Of a DNA stretch of 64,000 nt, positions 10,985 through 22,239 are shown piece by piece. The position numbers and the translations under genes were made by a program. The stretch's first letter is position 1; the number at the start of each line of letters is the position of its first letter. The notes under the pieces were generated by a model. That model was not told the DNA's origin and searched no databases. It saw only the letters and a list, made by a program, of their open reading frames with translations. The stretch comes from Plantago ovata (taxonomy: Eukaryota; Streptophyta; Magnoliopsida; Lamiales; Plantaginaceae), in NCBI GenBank assembly GCA_028274465.1, contig CM051458.1, positions 101,820,855 through 101,884,854 of the forward strand, written 5' to 3'.

Positions 10985-12600
10985 AACGTTTGCAAGGTTG
11001 TGATTTGCCCCTAATATTTACACATTTTGTGCAATATGACGAGAAAATTTTAAAATTAACTATTTGTCCCCTAAAGTATGGTTATGTTAAATCGGGCATG
11101 GCATTACACTGTACTTTGGTTCAAGAGTAGGTGTCATTGTGTCAAGCTTGAAAGCATGACATGGCAATGGAATTACCGAATTATAAACTCTTAATAATTT
11201 TAATTTCATTTTCTAATGTCTATTGTAGGCTTTCAACTGTAGTAAAATAATAAAATTCACAAATTATATTGTTTTACTTGTGCACTCTGAACTCTAAGCT
11301 CCTTTAAACTTTGTGTATAAATCAAATGTCAAACTCAAGCTTACGAAAAGAATGGAGGAGTAGTAATTTATCTTGTGCATATGTAATGTAATTTTACAAG
11401 AATGGAAGTAGTATATTTGTATTAGAATGTTAAATGGTCTATTTACTTGTGAACAAAGTTAAAGTACATTTGCTTGTGTGTTAAATGGTCTATTAACTAA
11501 GTTATTTATGAATGAGTAACTCGTGAAAATTAAAATGTTTAGTGGCTACAGAGCTCCAAGAAAATGAATGATGCAGAGTGACCTAGGCAAGTTATTATCT
11601 AATACCTACAAATTTTATTAATAAATATTAATATATGATATAAAAAAAAGTACATTTTTTCTTGTCATAAAGGTATAAATCATTGAGTAAATATGATTAT
11701 ATAATTATAATTATATTACATAGAGTTGGTCAAAGATTCATTTTGTGCAAAATGCCAACATGAACGTATAAGTTTCCCACTAAATGCAATTTAGATGGAA
11801 TTTACCCTCACCTAAATTAAATTTTATGGTCAAATTTAAAATTTTACGGCACAATCTCACATATATAGACTTTATGGGCTCTATGCAACTAACTCTAAAC
11901 TTGAAAAGGAGGACATTGTACCTGTGCAAGTTATGGATGGCACTTTGGAGAAAATGCATAACCATGGTATCCCCATCTATATTTATAAAATCATATAATT
12001 GCATACCATGCCTATATTTACTCGACTTATTATTGACTAAACTAGTTACATCATATGTGTTTACTAATTTCTAGCTACAGTATACTGACAACAACAGATG
12101 ATAACTTTTCTTACTATCTATTGCCCATTAGCACTGCTTTTTTTTCCTCAGTCTATTTACGGAATGATATTTGCATACCGCATTTGAGTTTTCTCATCAC
12201 TGTTTATTGACTCTATTATGTTACCTATCATGTCCGTATTTACTTATGATAGTTTGTTGACTACCTATGATAAATCTCTTTTATCTCCTTATCAATCAAC
12301 GTTCATTTCATAATTCGTTATTTCCCTCATAACCATCAATTACCAATAGAAATATATATATTAGAAAGCTTGCAAGTTAAGGTTGAAATATTTATAGTAA
12401 ATAGCAAATACGTGAGAAATAGAGAGAACGAAAAGTAATGAGAAAAAGATGCCTAAAAGGAAGGCATGTCCACCTCGCCGTTGGTCAGAGTCAGAAACCC
12501 ATTGGGAAATCATACTATAAAAATGACGCGTAGAAATACCAAACAAAATCTCCAAAAACCCAATCCATGTAACAATTTACAAAACGCCCATTGAAATTGG
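10985..12600. other. Shared upstream region of two divergent genes
   Basis: This AT-rich stretch separates the minus-strand chloroplast-protein gene from the plus-strand PP2C gene. Reading frames at 11780-12074 have no family resemblance. I saw no clear mobile-element ends. Confidence 0.45.
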
Positions 12601-12614
12601 TTATATATATAAAT
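12601..12614 (+). promoter_or_regulatory. Candidate TATA box of the PP2C gene
   Basis: TTATATATATAAATAA lies about 650 bases upstream of the PP2C ATG. It is followed by a CT-rich stretch (12660-12715) typical of plant 5' leaders. A leader intron, with a donor near 12800 (TTAG/GTAACT) and an acceptor near 13235 (GTGCAG), would join them. This is inference from motifs only. Confidence 0.35.
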
Positions 12615-13250
12615 AATAAATAAAAACACAAACATCTTCTTCAGAAAAAGACCCATTTACATCGATCTCCCTCTCTTTTTCTCTCTGGTTTCTTTTCTTT
12701 GCCCTTCTCTAGGAAATCCATCAAAATATTTAATTATTTATTCCATTGGATTTCTTCAGCTGTTGTTATTGTCCTCATGATATCAAGGATCCGGTATTAG
12801 GTAACTCCATCCGATCCTTTCTTTTTATTATTTCCCTTCCGGTTAAGTCTTTGTTTCCATGTATCCTTGTTGTTATTATATGTACATTGTGATCGCATTT
12901 ACTATGTTTCTTCTTTCTCTTGTGCATCGTTTATTATTGATTAGTCTATTGATTGATGAATTGAGGAATTTTTGTGGTTGTAAGTGAATTTATTATTTTC
13001 ATTTATGTGTAATACAAATTGGCTTAATCAATCGACAAATTGAAGAATTGTGGTTGTAAGATGATTTATTACTTTATTCTTGTATTACAGATTGGCGAGT
13101 CATGGACATTGTTTGATGATTGGTTGAAATTTTCAGAATTGGTGTGTGGGTTTCAATCTAGGGAAGGAGTAGATTGAAACTTGGGTTAAATTGGAAAGGA
13201 ACGGTGGATTTTTTTTTCATGTATTGAGGGTGCAGGATCATTTTTTATAC

Positions 13251-13322
13251 ATGCTATTTGAAGAAGATGGTGAGTACTACATGGAAGAAGTTTGTGATCC
13301 CTTGTTGGAAGTTATCAGATGA
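13251..13322 (+). other. Overlapping upstream ORF of the PP2C gene
   Basis: An ATG 16 bases before the PP2C start opens a 23-codon frame that overlaps the main coding sequence in another phase and stops at 13320-13322. If the transcript includes it, scanning ribosomes would meet it first, which would lower PP2C translation. Its use depends on the real 5' end and on start context, which I cannot see. Confidence 0.45.
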
Positions 13323-15991
13323 GGATGATAATAGCAGCAGTAGAGGAGGTGATTTAGGTAATGTGGATGCCTTGTTGTGGCACAAAGATTTGGGACGCCA
13401 TGTTCATGGGGAGTTTTCGATGGCAGTTGTCCAGGCAAACAATGTATTAGAAGATCATAGCCAAGTTGAATCAGGGCCATTGAGTTTGATTGAGTCAGGT
13501 CCCCAAGGTACATTTGCTGGAATTTATGACGGGCATGCTGGTCCAGAAGTCGCGCGGTTCATAAACAGTCGACTCTTTGACAACATGAAAAGTATGTGCC
13601 CTGCTTCTCTTAATTAATTTGTGTTGTCTTTAGTTTCAATTTTATGTGCAAAGTGACCTGTGCTATATTTCAAATGGAATATGCTTGTACTTTCTTTCTT
13701 TGATAAGTCAAAATTGTTATTTACTCTGTTTTGTATCACTCACACGTGTCATTCATTTATAAATGGTTATTGTGGGATCAAATTACCAATAACATAAAAG
13801 TTGCCTAGCAAGTTAAACTAACATAACTATTACTGAAGTAGTTCCTAACAAACTCTTCTGGCGTAAAAGATCCTTTTCGTTTTTAATACTAGATTGAAAT
13901 TTATGATGCCTTTAAGGAACTGTTTAATTAGAAAATTTGCATAGTAAGTCTAACTAATGGAAACAATAGTTCTTAACAAACTCTTGAAATAAAATATGAT
14001 TTTCGTTTCTAATACTAGATTGAAATTTATGATGCATTATAAGGGAACTATTTAATTAGGAAAATCTTTCGGTAAAATTAGTCCTAACTGACTATGTTCA
14101 TCCAAATAACATTATGTCAAGTAGATTTGAGGAGATGGATATAAGTACTTCCTAAGTTTATGTACTATTGTGCTTGAACATGTAGGTGTCACTCACACAT
14201 ATAGTTATCTATCAATTTTATATAAACACACAAATCACCTGGATATAAACAATTGTGGTTCAGTAGTGTGAGTGATCTCTTGAAGCCGAAATTTAAACAT
14301 CTTACACTAAAGAGGGTAAAGAGATACTCCTAGTTATTATCATTAGAGTATGGGGCTATATTCAGGATTAGTAATAACCAGTAATGTCTTTCCTTTATAC
14401 TTGTTGTTATGAGAGATACTTTAATGATTCTAATGCATATTTTACTCACATGACAGCTATTCATAATGCAGAGTTCACATCAGACAATCAAGAAATGTCA
14501 GAAGATGTTATAAAGAATGCATACTTAGCAACAGAGGAAGAATTTATTTCCATGGTTAAAACGCAATGGGAAATCAAACCTCAGATTGCATCTGTGGGGT
14601 CATGTTGTTTGGTGGGTGTTATTTGCGGTGGACAATTATATATTGCAAATGCTGGAGATTCTAGGGTGGTTCTAGGAAGACTAGATAAGGACGATAAACA
14701 ACACAAAGCAGTACAATTATCTGTTGAACACAATGCAAATTTGGAGTCTGTTCGAGAGGAATTGCGCTCATTGCATCCTGATGATCCCCAAATTGTTGTT
14801 TTGAAGCATAAGGTTTGGCGTGTAAAGGGTATTATTCAGGTGATTTTTTTCTCCCAATATTATTATTATTTATGAGATTCGCTTGAGTTTATGTTCGAGT
14901 TCATTGATCTGGATCTCTGCACTTATAAGAAAGTGTAAAAAAAAAAGTAGGTATGGTGTAAATAATAGTGACTATGGTGCTTCTCGGTTCTTCCCCTCTG
15001 TCAATGCGTATTGATTATGTATACTTTCAACATTATGTTGAAGACATCGTATTTGCAAATCTCTATTTGTACTTAATATATGCATCAGCTAACAATAAAT
15101 GTACTGCTAAGTGCTAACAAGCTAGATTTTTTTCCCATAGGGAATTTCAAGTAACGTTTCATTTTCTCTTAATAATTATCTGCTGCTAATGAGCTTGATT
15201 TAATCTCAGGTTTCAAGATCAATAGGTGATGCTTACTTGAAGAACTCAGAGTTCAATAAAGCACCCCTATTACCCAAATTCAGACTACCAGAACCTTTTG
15301 AGAAACCAGTTATGACAGCCGAACCCTCTATCCTTGTTCAAAAGCTTTTCCCCGAAGATCGGTTTCTTATATTTGCTTCGGATGGTCTGTGGGAGCACCT
15401 TACCAATCAACAAGCAGTCGACATTGTCAAAGAAAAGAACCGCAATGTATGATTTATCTGGAACTTTTGCTTATATCTCTTTTTTAGGCTGTCATCATTC
15501 TTTTTTCTGTGCATTATGTTCCTGCACTATCCATGATGGGGTTTAACTAAAGAGACGATTCCACTAAACTATTAATGGCATATAACAGGCCTTTCCATAG
15601 ATATATTCTTCTTGTGTTCTTTAATTTTTCTTCATTTTGTTTCGTTCTCTGGTGTAGATTGTTGTTCACATGAAGTTTATCACTAAAGATTTATATTGCT
15701 CTGAAAAGCTTTATTCTCAATTAAATTTCTTTATCAAACAATTTCTTTCCTATTTTGCAGGGGATTGCCAAAAAACTAGTTGAGGCTGCACTACACGAAG
15801 CAGCAAAGAAGAGGGAAATGAGATACTCTGACCTTAAAAAAATCGATCAAGGAGTTAGAAGACATTTTCATGATGACATAACAGTGATAGTTCTCTATTT
15901 AGATTGGCGTTTGATTAGTCGTACCAACTTTAGGGGACCTGTTCTTTCAATAAAAGGTGGTGGAGATTCTTTAACAGATGTCAATTTTTAG
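13267..15991 (+). CDS. Protein phosphatase 2C, clade D type
   Basis: Four exons (13267-13591, 14472-14839, 15210-15446, 15761-15991) encode 386 residues, close to Arabidopsis clade-D PP2Cs such as At3g51370 and At3g55050. These are Mg/Mn-dependent Ser/Thr phosphatases. Clade-D members (PP2C.D) act at the plasma membrane on the H+-ATPase and are inhibited by SAUR proteins. Visible motifs are [19 protein letters not shown] (48-66), the metal-binding YDGHAG with Asp88, [21 protein letters not shown] and [13 protein letters not shown]. The usual DGHGG reads DGHAG here; the metal-binding Asp is kept. The start at 13267 gives MVSTTWKKF, like family members. An in-frame upstream extension would need a non-ATG start. 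All splice phases agree. It is divergently placed from the chloroplast-protein gene. Confidence 0.95.
13800..14064 (+). repeat. Tandem duplication inside PP2C intron 1
   Basis: Two diverged direct copies of about 130 bases (13800-13934 and 13935-14064) share TACTAGATTGAAATTTATGA and CTTAACAAACTCTT-like blocks. They lie wholly inside intron 1 and do not touch splice sites. Confidence 0.75.
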
Positions 15992-17343
15992 CACACAGGT
16001 TCGTGATCGAGGATATAAGGTTCCATTTGGCCAATATTCATCTATAGGGGAAAGGACTGACATATAAAGCATATATGTATTGATTTGTTTCCTTCTGGCG
16101 CCTCACCGAAGTTGACAGGGTTAATGATTATGCCCGAATGTATCCGGAATTTTAGATGTTGGGGATTGACGTTGTAGTAATTGGTCCCACTGTGGGATCC
16201 ACATTGAATAGTGAAGGAGCCACCCTCAGTGTCCAAGAGACCATGATATCCACTGGCATATGAAACAGAGGAAGAACATGGTGAGAGAGTGATTCTTTTG
16301 AGCAAAATACAAGAATTGATTTCCTAAACAAATCTCTTTCTCGTTTCTATCATCAATTTTGTCCATCGCAATAGCGTACACACAGTGACATGGGGCGTTA
16401 GCATGAATGTATCAGACATGGAATTTTTGTAATGTAGTCTCTGATCATCTTTGGGTTGAACATAACCGTGTGTTTGGCATTGGATTTTGAAGGTGCATTT
16501 TGGTGTGAGGTGAAAGTCCATAATCATGCTCCAAAACCTAGTGCCAAACACTAGGATTCCGCCCGAGATCACTTATGTGAACTGTAAGATTGGAGTTTCT
16601 AGGAGAGGGAGACAGAGTGTTGTTGACAGTAGTAATAAGACTATTTGAGTGGGTTTTAATCGGATATTTTGATGGTTGAATGAAAATCCTTTTAACTTTA
16701 CACTCTGAACGTCAGCAATAAATGATGCATCTTTCCGGTATACATGATAACCAATTGACATGGAAACAAATTCAATGTGAAAGAGAAATTAATGAATTAA
16801 TTATTAAACCTTGCCGTTAATGTACATTGAGAAAACTGAAATGAAACACATAAATTAGAATTAGAGACATAATCTAAATTTAGGGATTGTTAAAACAACG
16901 GATTATATTGAATTATCACTTCACTTCGACTAAATATTTTCACCAATACAAACATATAATCGAATTAAAAATACTTCTTACAGAATGAGAAATCAGACGT
17001 TAACACTCATTAGTCCATTACTCATATCATTTGACTAACGTATAACTCAGCTCTTAGCCATACTCAGATCCGGTGCCAAATTGTGAAATGCATGCAACAC
17101 AAAAGGGTTTTATAGACACGCATCCAATATCCAATATTGGTGAAAGGGATATGTACCAGAGTTTCTTTAGTTCCCTACATTTTCACCTACTTCTGCTAAC
17201 AAAACTATAAACTGGTTCCATTGCTTGACTTTGACATTTTAAAACTTGTGAACTTTGTAAATTTTCCACGATGAACTAATTCTATAATATGACAAAGGAT
17301 GCAAATTGACACAGCTAGGAGCCTCAACTAAATTTTCAATATA
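15992..17343. other. PP2C 3' flank and intergenic DNA
   Basis: The first few hundred bases probably include the PP2C 3' UTR. Beyond that no gene was recognised. Minus-strand frames at 16042-16761 have no family resemblance. Confidence 0.4.
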
Positions 17344-17967
17344 CTCACTTCGTTCTCTCTAAAGCTTCTTATTTGCTATTGTCAGAACAATTGAAAAAAA
17401 TAATTAAAAATAGATAAGAATTTAGAATTAAATCATAAATGGTGATTTTACATATATAATTACTTAAATTTGAAGTTTATAACCCTTACAAACGTTTTTC
17501 GAACTATTTACTATTTTTAATTATTTTTTAAAAGTTTCTCTGAAAATAAAGAATTTAATTATACAAACAAATTCTAAATATCTCATTTCGTGTCTAAACG
17601 GGGAGGGAGAGTTCGTATGCATCACAAGTGATGTTGGAGGAAGCTGGAAGAATGCTTGAACAAATGGAAGTTGTGCAAGTGACTTGTGTGTACAGAGAAA
17701 CGAACAAAGTAGCATATCATCTGGCAATGGAAGTTGTAAAAGAACTTTTGGAAGAATCAAGAAGTTAGGGACTCTCTTCATTTGGTTTGGGATCTATCCC
17801 CTAGTTGGTTATCTGTATTTTTAATTTCGAACTCAGTTCCTTCCGTTCGGTTTGTATCGTAGTGACTTCGTATTTGCTTTAATATATTTTCACTTCTAAA
17901 AAACAAATATTTTTTAAAAGTTGTTCTGACAATAGCAAACAGAAAGCTTTAGAGAGAACGAAGGGAG
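17344..17967. mobile_element. Stowaway-like MITE interrupted by a LINE 3' end
   Basis: The left end starts CTCACTTCGTTCTCTCTAAA and the right end, read on the minus strand, starts CTCCCTTCGTTCTCTCTAAA. Both continue to GCTATTGTCAGAACAA, about 50 bases of inverted repeat. TA flanks each side (17342-17343 and 17968-17969). Inside, TTGAAAAAAATAATTAAAAA near 17390 has its inverted partner near 17510, so the original element was largely palindromic. Removing the 371-bp insert and one 15-bp duplication leaves about 238 bp, the usual Stowaway size. Confidence 0.88.
17537..17907 (+). mobile_element. LINE 3' end nested in the Stowaway MITE
   Basis: The insert is flanked by TATTTTTTAAAAGTT at 17522-17536 and again at 17908-17922, a perfect 15-bp target-site duplication. 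Its plus strand encodes the last part of a LINE RNase H region (MLEEAGRMLEQMEVVQVTCV, then YRETNKVAYHLA) up to a stop near 17767. A T-rich 3' UTR follows and ends in AAAAAACAAA. It is severely 5'-truncated, as usual for LINE copies. Confidence 0.85.
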
Positions 17968-18399
17968 TATCAAATTTAACTAATTTATTCCCAAAGGTAG
18001 GGGTTTCAACTTCCAAACGACCCAGACCCTAAAATCCGATAAATAAACTGGTAATAATTCATCTCTTCACATGACTTTATGACACGATACTATCTTATTT
18101 TAGAATTACTGAAAATTGATGCACAATGTATTACTCTCTTCATCTGGGAATAATGTTTTATCTGGTTTTGTTGATTTTTTTCGATTTGATCTCATATTAT
18201 TTCAACAGAAAATTACATAAAAGAACCACTTGAGGACACCTAATTGTTAAAATAGCCACTTTAAATAACTACTTACAAAAAAGACCATTCTATTTTTTGT
18301 GGCCTAAAATCTAATAACCTCTTACAAAAAAGGTCATTCTATTTTTTGGTGCCCTAAAAGCTATTCAATTTCATTTCTCGCTGGACACCTATATTCTCA

Positions 18400-19424
18400 C
18401 TAAAATGGATTCTGATGTTGTTTTTGACATCCATTAGTGTTAATTAATTACTAGTTAATTATATTTAACTATTTTTTTCTAACTAATTAATATTTATACA
18501 CAGAAACTAATGAAACCGGCATTTAATTTTTGTTGTCGAAACTAATGAAACTTTCATTTCTGTTGTTGAATCTAATGAAACTAACATTTTTTTTGTTCGC
18601 TTGTGATGCTGAAACAAATGAATTTAACATTCGTGTTGCGGAAACTAGCATTTTTGTGGCTCAAACTAACACTTATGATGCTTAAACTAGCACTTATGAT
18701 GCTTAAACTAATGAAGCTAGCATTTAGTTGTTGAAACTAGCATTTGTGTTGTTGAAACTAATGATACTAGCATTTGTGTTGCTGAAACTAACATTTTTGT
18801 TGCTGAAACTAGCAATTATGATGTGAAACTAATGAAAATAACATTTTTATTGTTGAAACTAATGAAATTAACATTTTATAATGTTGAAACTAGCATTAAT
18901 AGTTAGTTTCAACTAGTTTCAGCTAGTTTCGGCCAGTTTATGAAACTAGTTTTTATTTGAAACTAGCTTCTGAAACTAGCTTTTTGTCTGAAATTAGCTT
19001 CTGAAACTAGCTTTTATGTGTTGAAACTAATTTGAAACTATGTTTTTCAGTTAAAATAATGATAATATTTTTGTAATTATAGTTTCCATATTTTTTAAAT
19101 TTATTTAGTTTAGTATAAATAATTTTTAGAGTTAATTAATCATTTTATAAAATTAACAACTAGTTTTAAAGGTTAATTTCAAGAAAAATATAAAATTAAC
19201 AGTTAGTTTCAAATTATTTCAGTCATTTTTAGCTAGTTTCAGTGGCTGAAACTAGCTTCCGGATGTCAAATTTGCTATTAGATCCAGTAGAGCGAGATTT
19301 TGAGGTCCAAATCTGTAGGCGGATTTCAAAAATCTTCATTAAATTCAGTTTAGCGAGTTTTTGAGGTCCATTTGAGCTAGTTTCAGCTAGTTTAAGTGGC
19401 TGAAACTAGCTTACGGATGTCAAA
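18400..19424. repeat. Degenerate GAAACTAGC repeat field
   Basis: Dozens of imperfect short units built around GAAACTAGCATTTGTGTTG fill 18460-19070. Longer blocks near 19220-19424 repeat AGCTAGTTTCAG and GTGGCTGAAACTAGCTT, followed by CGGATGTCAAAT. Unit length varies, so this is a decayed mini-satellite or the inside of an unknown repeat. Two blocks (near 19253 and 19412) are near-identical up to the point where the Helitron interrupts the second. Confidence 0.7.
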
Positions 19425-19465
19425 TCTATCTATAGATTAAAGGAGAAAGATTTCAAGTTTTCTCC

Positions 19466-19910
19466 TTAATTCATGCTCTTATTTTTTACATGTGCCACAA
19501 TCTTCTATTACTATTGGTCCATTATTTTATTTTTGTCACATGTCTTAAATCTATTCATCTAATTTACAATTCTACATTTCACCATATATATTCATTATTT
19601 TTATTTTTATATCATCATTTTCAAATAAATATATACATATTAATTAAAAAATAGATATTATGTTCAAAAATGATTTTTAATATATATTATTCATGCTTTT
19701 ATTTTTGACATGTGCCACAATCTTCTATTCTTATTGGTCCATTATTTTATTCTTGCCACATGTCTTAAATCTATTAATCTAATTTACAATTCTACATTTC
19801 ACCATATATATTCATTATTTTTATTTTAATATCATTATTCTCAAATAAATATATACATATTAAAAAATAGATATTATTATGTTCAAAATAATTTTTAGTA
19901 TATATTATGA
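19466..19910 (+). repeat. Tandem duplication of about 222 bp in the Helitron
   Basis: Copies at about 19466-19688 and 19689-19910 share TTACAATTCTACATTTCACC, ATATATTCATTATTTTTATTT, CACATGTCTTAAATCTATT and other blocks with few differences. They form the 5' part of the Helitron body. Confidence 0.85.
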
Positions 19911-20333
19911 ATTAAAATTATTTGGCATTATTATGAAACACGGATACTAAAAGTAATTTAGTTTTGCTATTTGTAAAAAAATTAATAAAATATAGAAAGA
20001 TTGAATTAAAGAAATTGTGCAAGTAAATAATTTTTCTATGTTCAAAATAAAGATCACGTAGAGTGTGAATTGTTTTTTTAAGTCTACTATATCCTCAAAG
20101 TGCGGTGTCACAAACTCGGCTATTTGGCATTATTATGAAATATGTATACTAAAAGTAATTTACTTTTAATATTTGTAAAAACATTTATATAAAAATCTAG
20201 AAAAATTGAATTAAAGAAATTATGCAAGTAAATAATTTTTTTTTCTATGTTAAAAATAGAGATCACGTAGATTGTGGAATTTGTTTTTGAAGTCTATTAT
20301 ATCCTCAAAGTGCTGAGTCACAAACTCGTCAAA
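19911..20333 (+). repeat. Second tandem duplication of about 210 bp in the Helitron
   Basis: Copies at about 19918-20120 and 20121-20333 share ATTTGGCATTATTATGAAA, TTGAATTAAAGAAATT, ATCACGTAGA and TATATCCTCAAAGTGC. It follows the first duplication directly but is unrelated to it in sequence. Confidence 0.82.
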
Positions 20334-20965
20334 ATATTCACCTGTCGCAGTTAACTATTCAACTTACCCGCCATAGACAGGTCGGCTATAATATTGTATC
20401 TTCACATTTATTTATTGTATCTATGCACTTAACATATAATTTTATATATTACAAAGTTCAGTTATTTTTCTTCACACATTTTTTTCTCCAAAATATTTTA
20501 TTTGTATAATTATTTTTCAATAATTTTAGTTTTTTGTATGAATCATTTTAATATTATTTAGTACGAAAAGTATTTAAAATTTATATTAATATATTTGTAT
20601 ATCTATTAAAGGAGAATATTAAATTTCCTCCATAAAAAAATTGTTCTAGGGTAATAGGGTTGGGCTCGGACGGGTAATACGGATTCTGGGTTTAGGATAT
20701 GATGATTTATTAACATCCCAATCTCCCACAAGATAATTTTAACATTTTTTCTAACATTTTCTTCTATATTAAAATTTAAAACATTATTCATCATTATGTA
20801 ATCGTAACTCAAATATGTATATATTCTACAAAGGAGGAAGTTTTCATACTTCTTCCTTCAACCACATGGCATTTTCAACTTCACTTTATGTCCATTTTGA
20901 TTGGTCGAATGTTTTTCACATAGTAAAGTGTCTATTTCACAATAATTCCGAATATTAATTAATTA

Positions 20966-22165
20966 TGTTCGACATATCTCTTTTGCAATACTTTATAAGA
21001 ACACTAAATGCGTTCGACGGGTCTATTGCACAATACTTTAGAATACTATTTGCATTTGGTTGGTCTCTTCCTCAATACCTAAGAACACCAACTGTATCCG
21101 ACGAGTCTATTCACAATACTGTAAAACACTATTATGTTCAGCGGGTCTATTCGATAATTCTTTGAATCACGAACTGTATTTGGGTTTAGTTCTCAAATTA
21201 AACTTCATACCACTAACCGTGATTGACAGGTCTATTTCGCAATACATTATAACACTAATTGCGTTTGACGGGTCTATTGGCACTACATTATAACACTAAC
21301 TGCGGCTGTCGGTCCTATTCACAATACTTTAGAACACTAATTGCATTTGACGGATCAATTTTGTAGTACTTTAGAACATTAATTGTGTTCGGTGGGTCTT
21401 TTCGATAATGCATTAAACACAAACTTTAGAACACTAAATTCAGTTGGTGGATCTGTCCGCAATACTTAGAACACTAATTAAATATGTTCGACGGGTCTAC
21501 TTCACAATACTTTGGAACACTAACCGTGGCCGACGGATTTATGACACAATACTTTAGTACACTAATTGTGTTCGATAGGTCTATTGCACAGTACATTAGA
21601 ACACTAAATTTATTTGCAATACTTTAAAATATTAATTGCGTTTGACGGGTCTATTCGACAATGTTTGAACTACATCTGATGGTATTCCGCAATACTTTAA
21701 ACCACTAATTGCGGTTGACGGGGATATTCCACAATAGTTTAAAACACTAATTGCGTTTGACAGGCCTACAATACTTTAAAACATTAATTGTGTTCAACGG
21801 ATCTATTCACTAATACTTTAAAACACGAACTTTAGAACATTAGATGCGGCCAACAACTCTATCTCGCAATACTCGAGATACGTTCGACGGGTTTATTCGC
21901 CAATACTTTAGAACACTAACTGTGACCGACAGGTCTATTTCACAATATTTTAGAACACTAACTATTTTCTACTGGCCTGTTGCACAATACTTTAAAATAC
22001 TAATTGCGTTCGACGGGTCTATTCACATTACTTTAGAACATTAACCGCATTTGACGTGTTTATTTGGCAATACTTGAACTATATTTGACGGGTATTCCGC
22101 AATACTTTAAAACACTAACCTCGGTTTACGACGCTATTCCATAATACTATAAAACACTAATTGCG
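20966..22165 (+). repeat. Minisatellite of about 42-bp units in the Helitron
   Basis: About 28 imperfect units follow each other with the approximate consensus GTTCGACGGGTCTATTCRCA followed by ATACTTTAGAACACTAATTGC. Several units are shortened or carry insertions. There are no spacers of constant length with unique content, so this is a tandem array and not CRISPR. The array ends about 45 bases before the Helitron 3' hairpin, a position in which Helitron minisatellites are known. Confidence 0.88.
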
Positions 22166-22208
22166 TTGGAAACTTGACGGATTATTATTATTTGTAAATT
22201 TACTATTT

Positions 22209-22238
22209 CCCGTCGAAACTCGACGGGTTATTTACTAG
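22209..22238 (+). other. Helitron 3' terminal hairpin and CTAG end
   Basis: A perfect 7-bp stem with a 5-base loop (22209-22227) is followed by TTATTTA and CTAG. This hairpin acts as the transposition stop signal in Helitrons. Confidence 0.9.
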
Positions 22239-22239
22239 T

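Larger units (their letters stand above)
19425..22238 (+). mobile_element. Non-autonomous Helitron with exact ends
   Basis: The element starts with TC (19425) followed by TATCTATAGATTAAAGGAGA and ends with CTAG (22235-22238). Seven bases before the CTAG is a perfect 7-bp-stem hairpin, CCCGTCG-AAACT-CGACGGG (22209-22227). It sits between host A (19424) and T (22239), the Helitron target. The flanks joined without it read GTCAAA/TTTGCTATTA, which is the sequence at 19265-19280 of the adjacent repeat copy. This shows an insertion with no target duplication. No Rep/helicase frame is present, so the 2814-bp copy depends on a partner. It holds two tandem duplications and a minisatellite. Confidence 0.92.

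Noticed and set aside
20966-22165. CRISPR-like array
   Set aside because: Units are contiguous and drifting with no unique spacers, in plant nuclear DNA and inside a Helitron.
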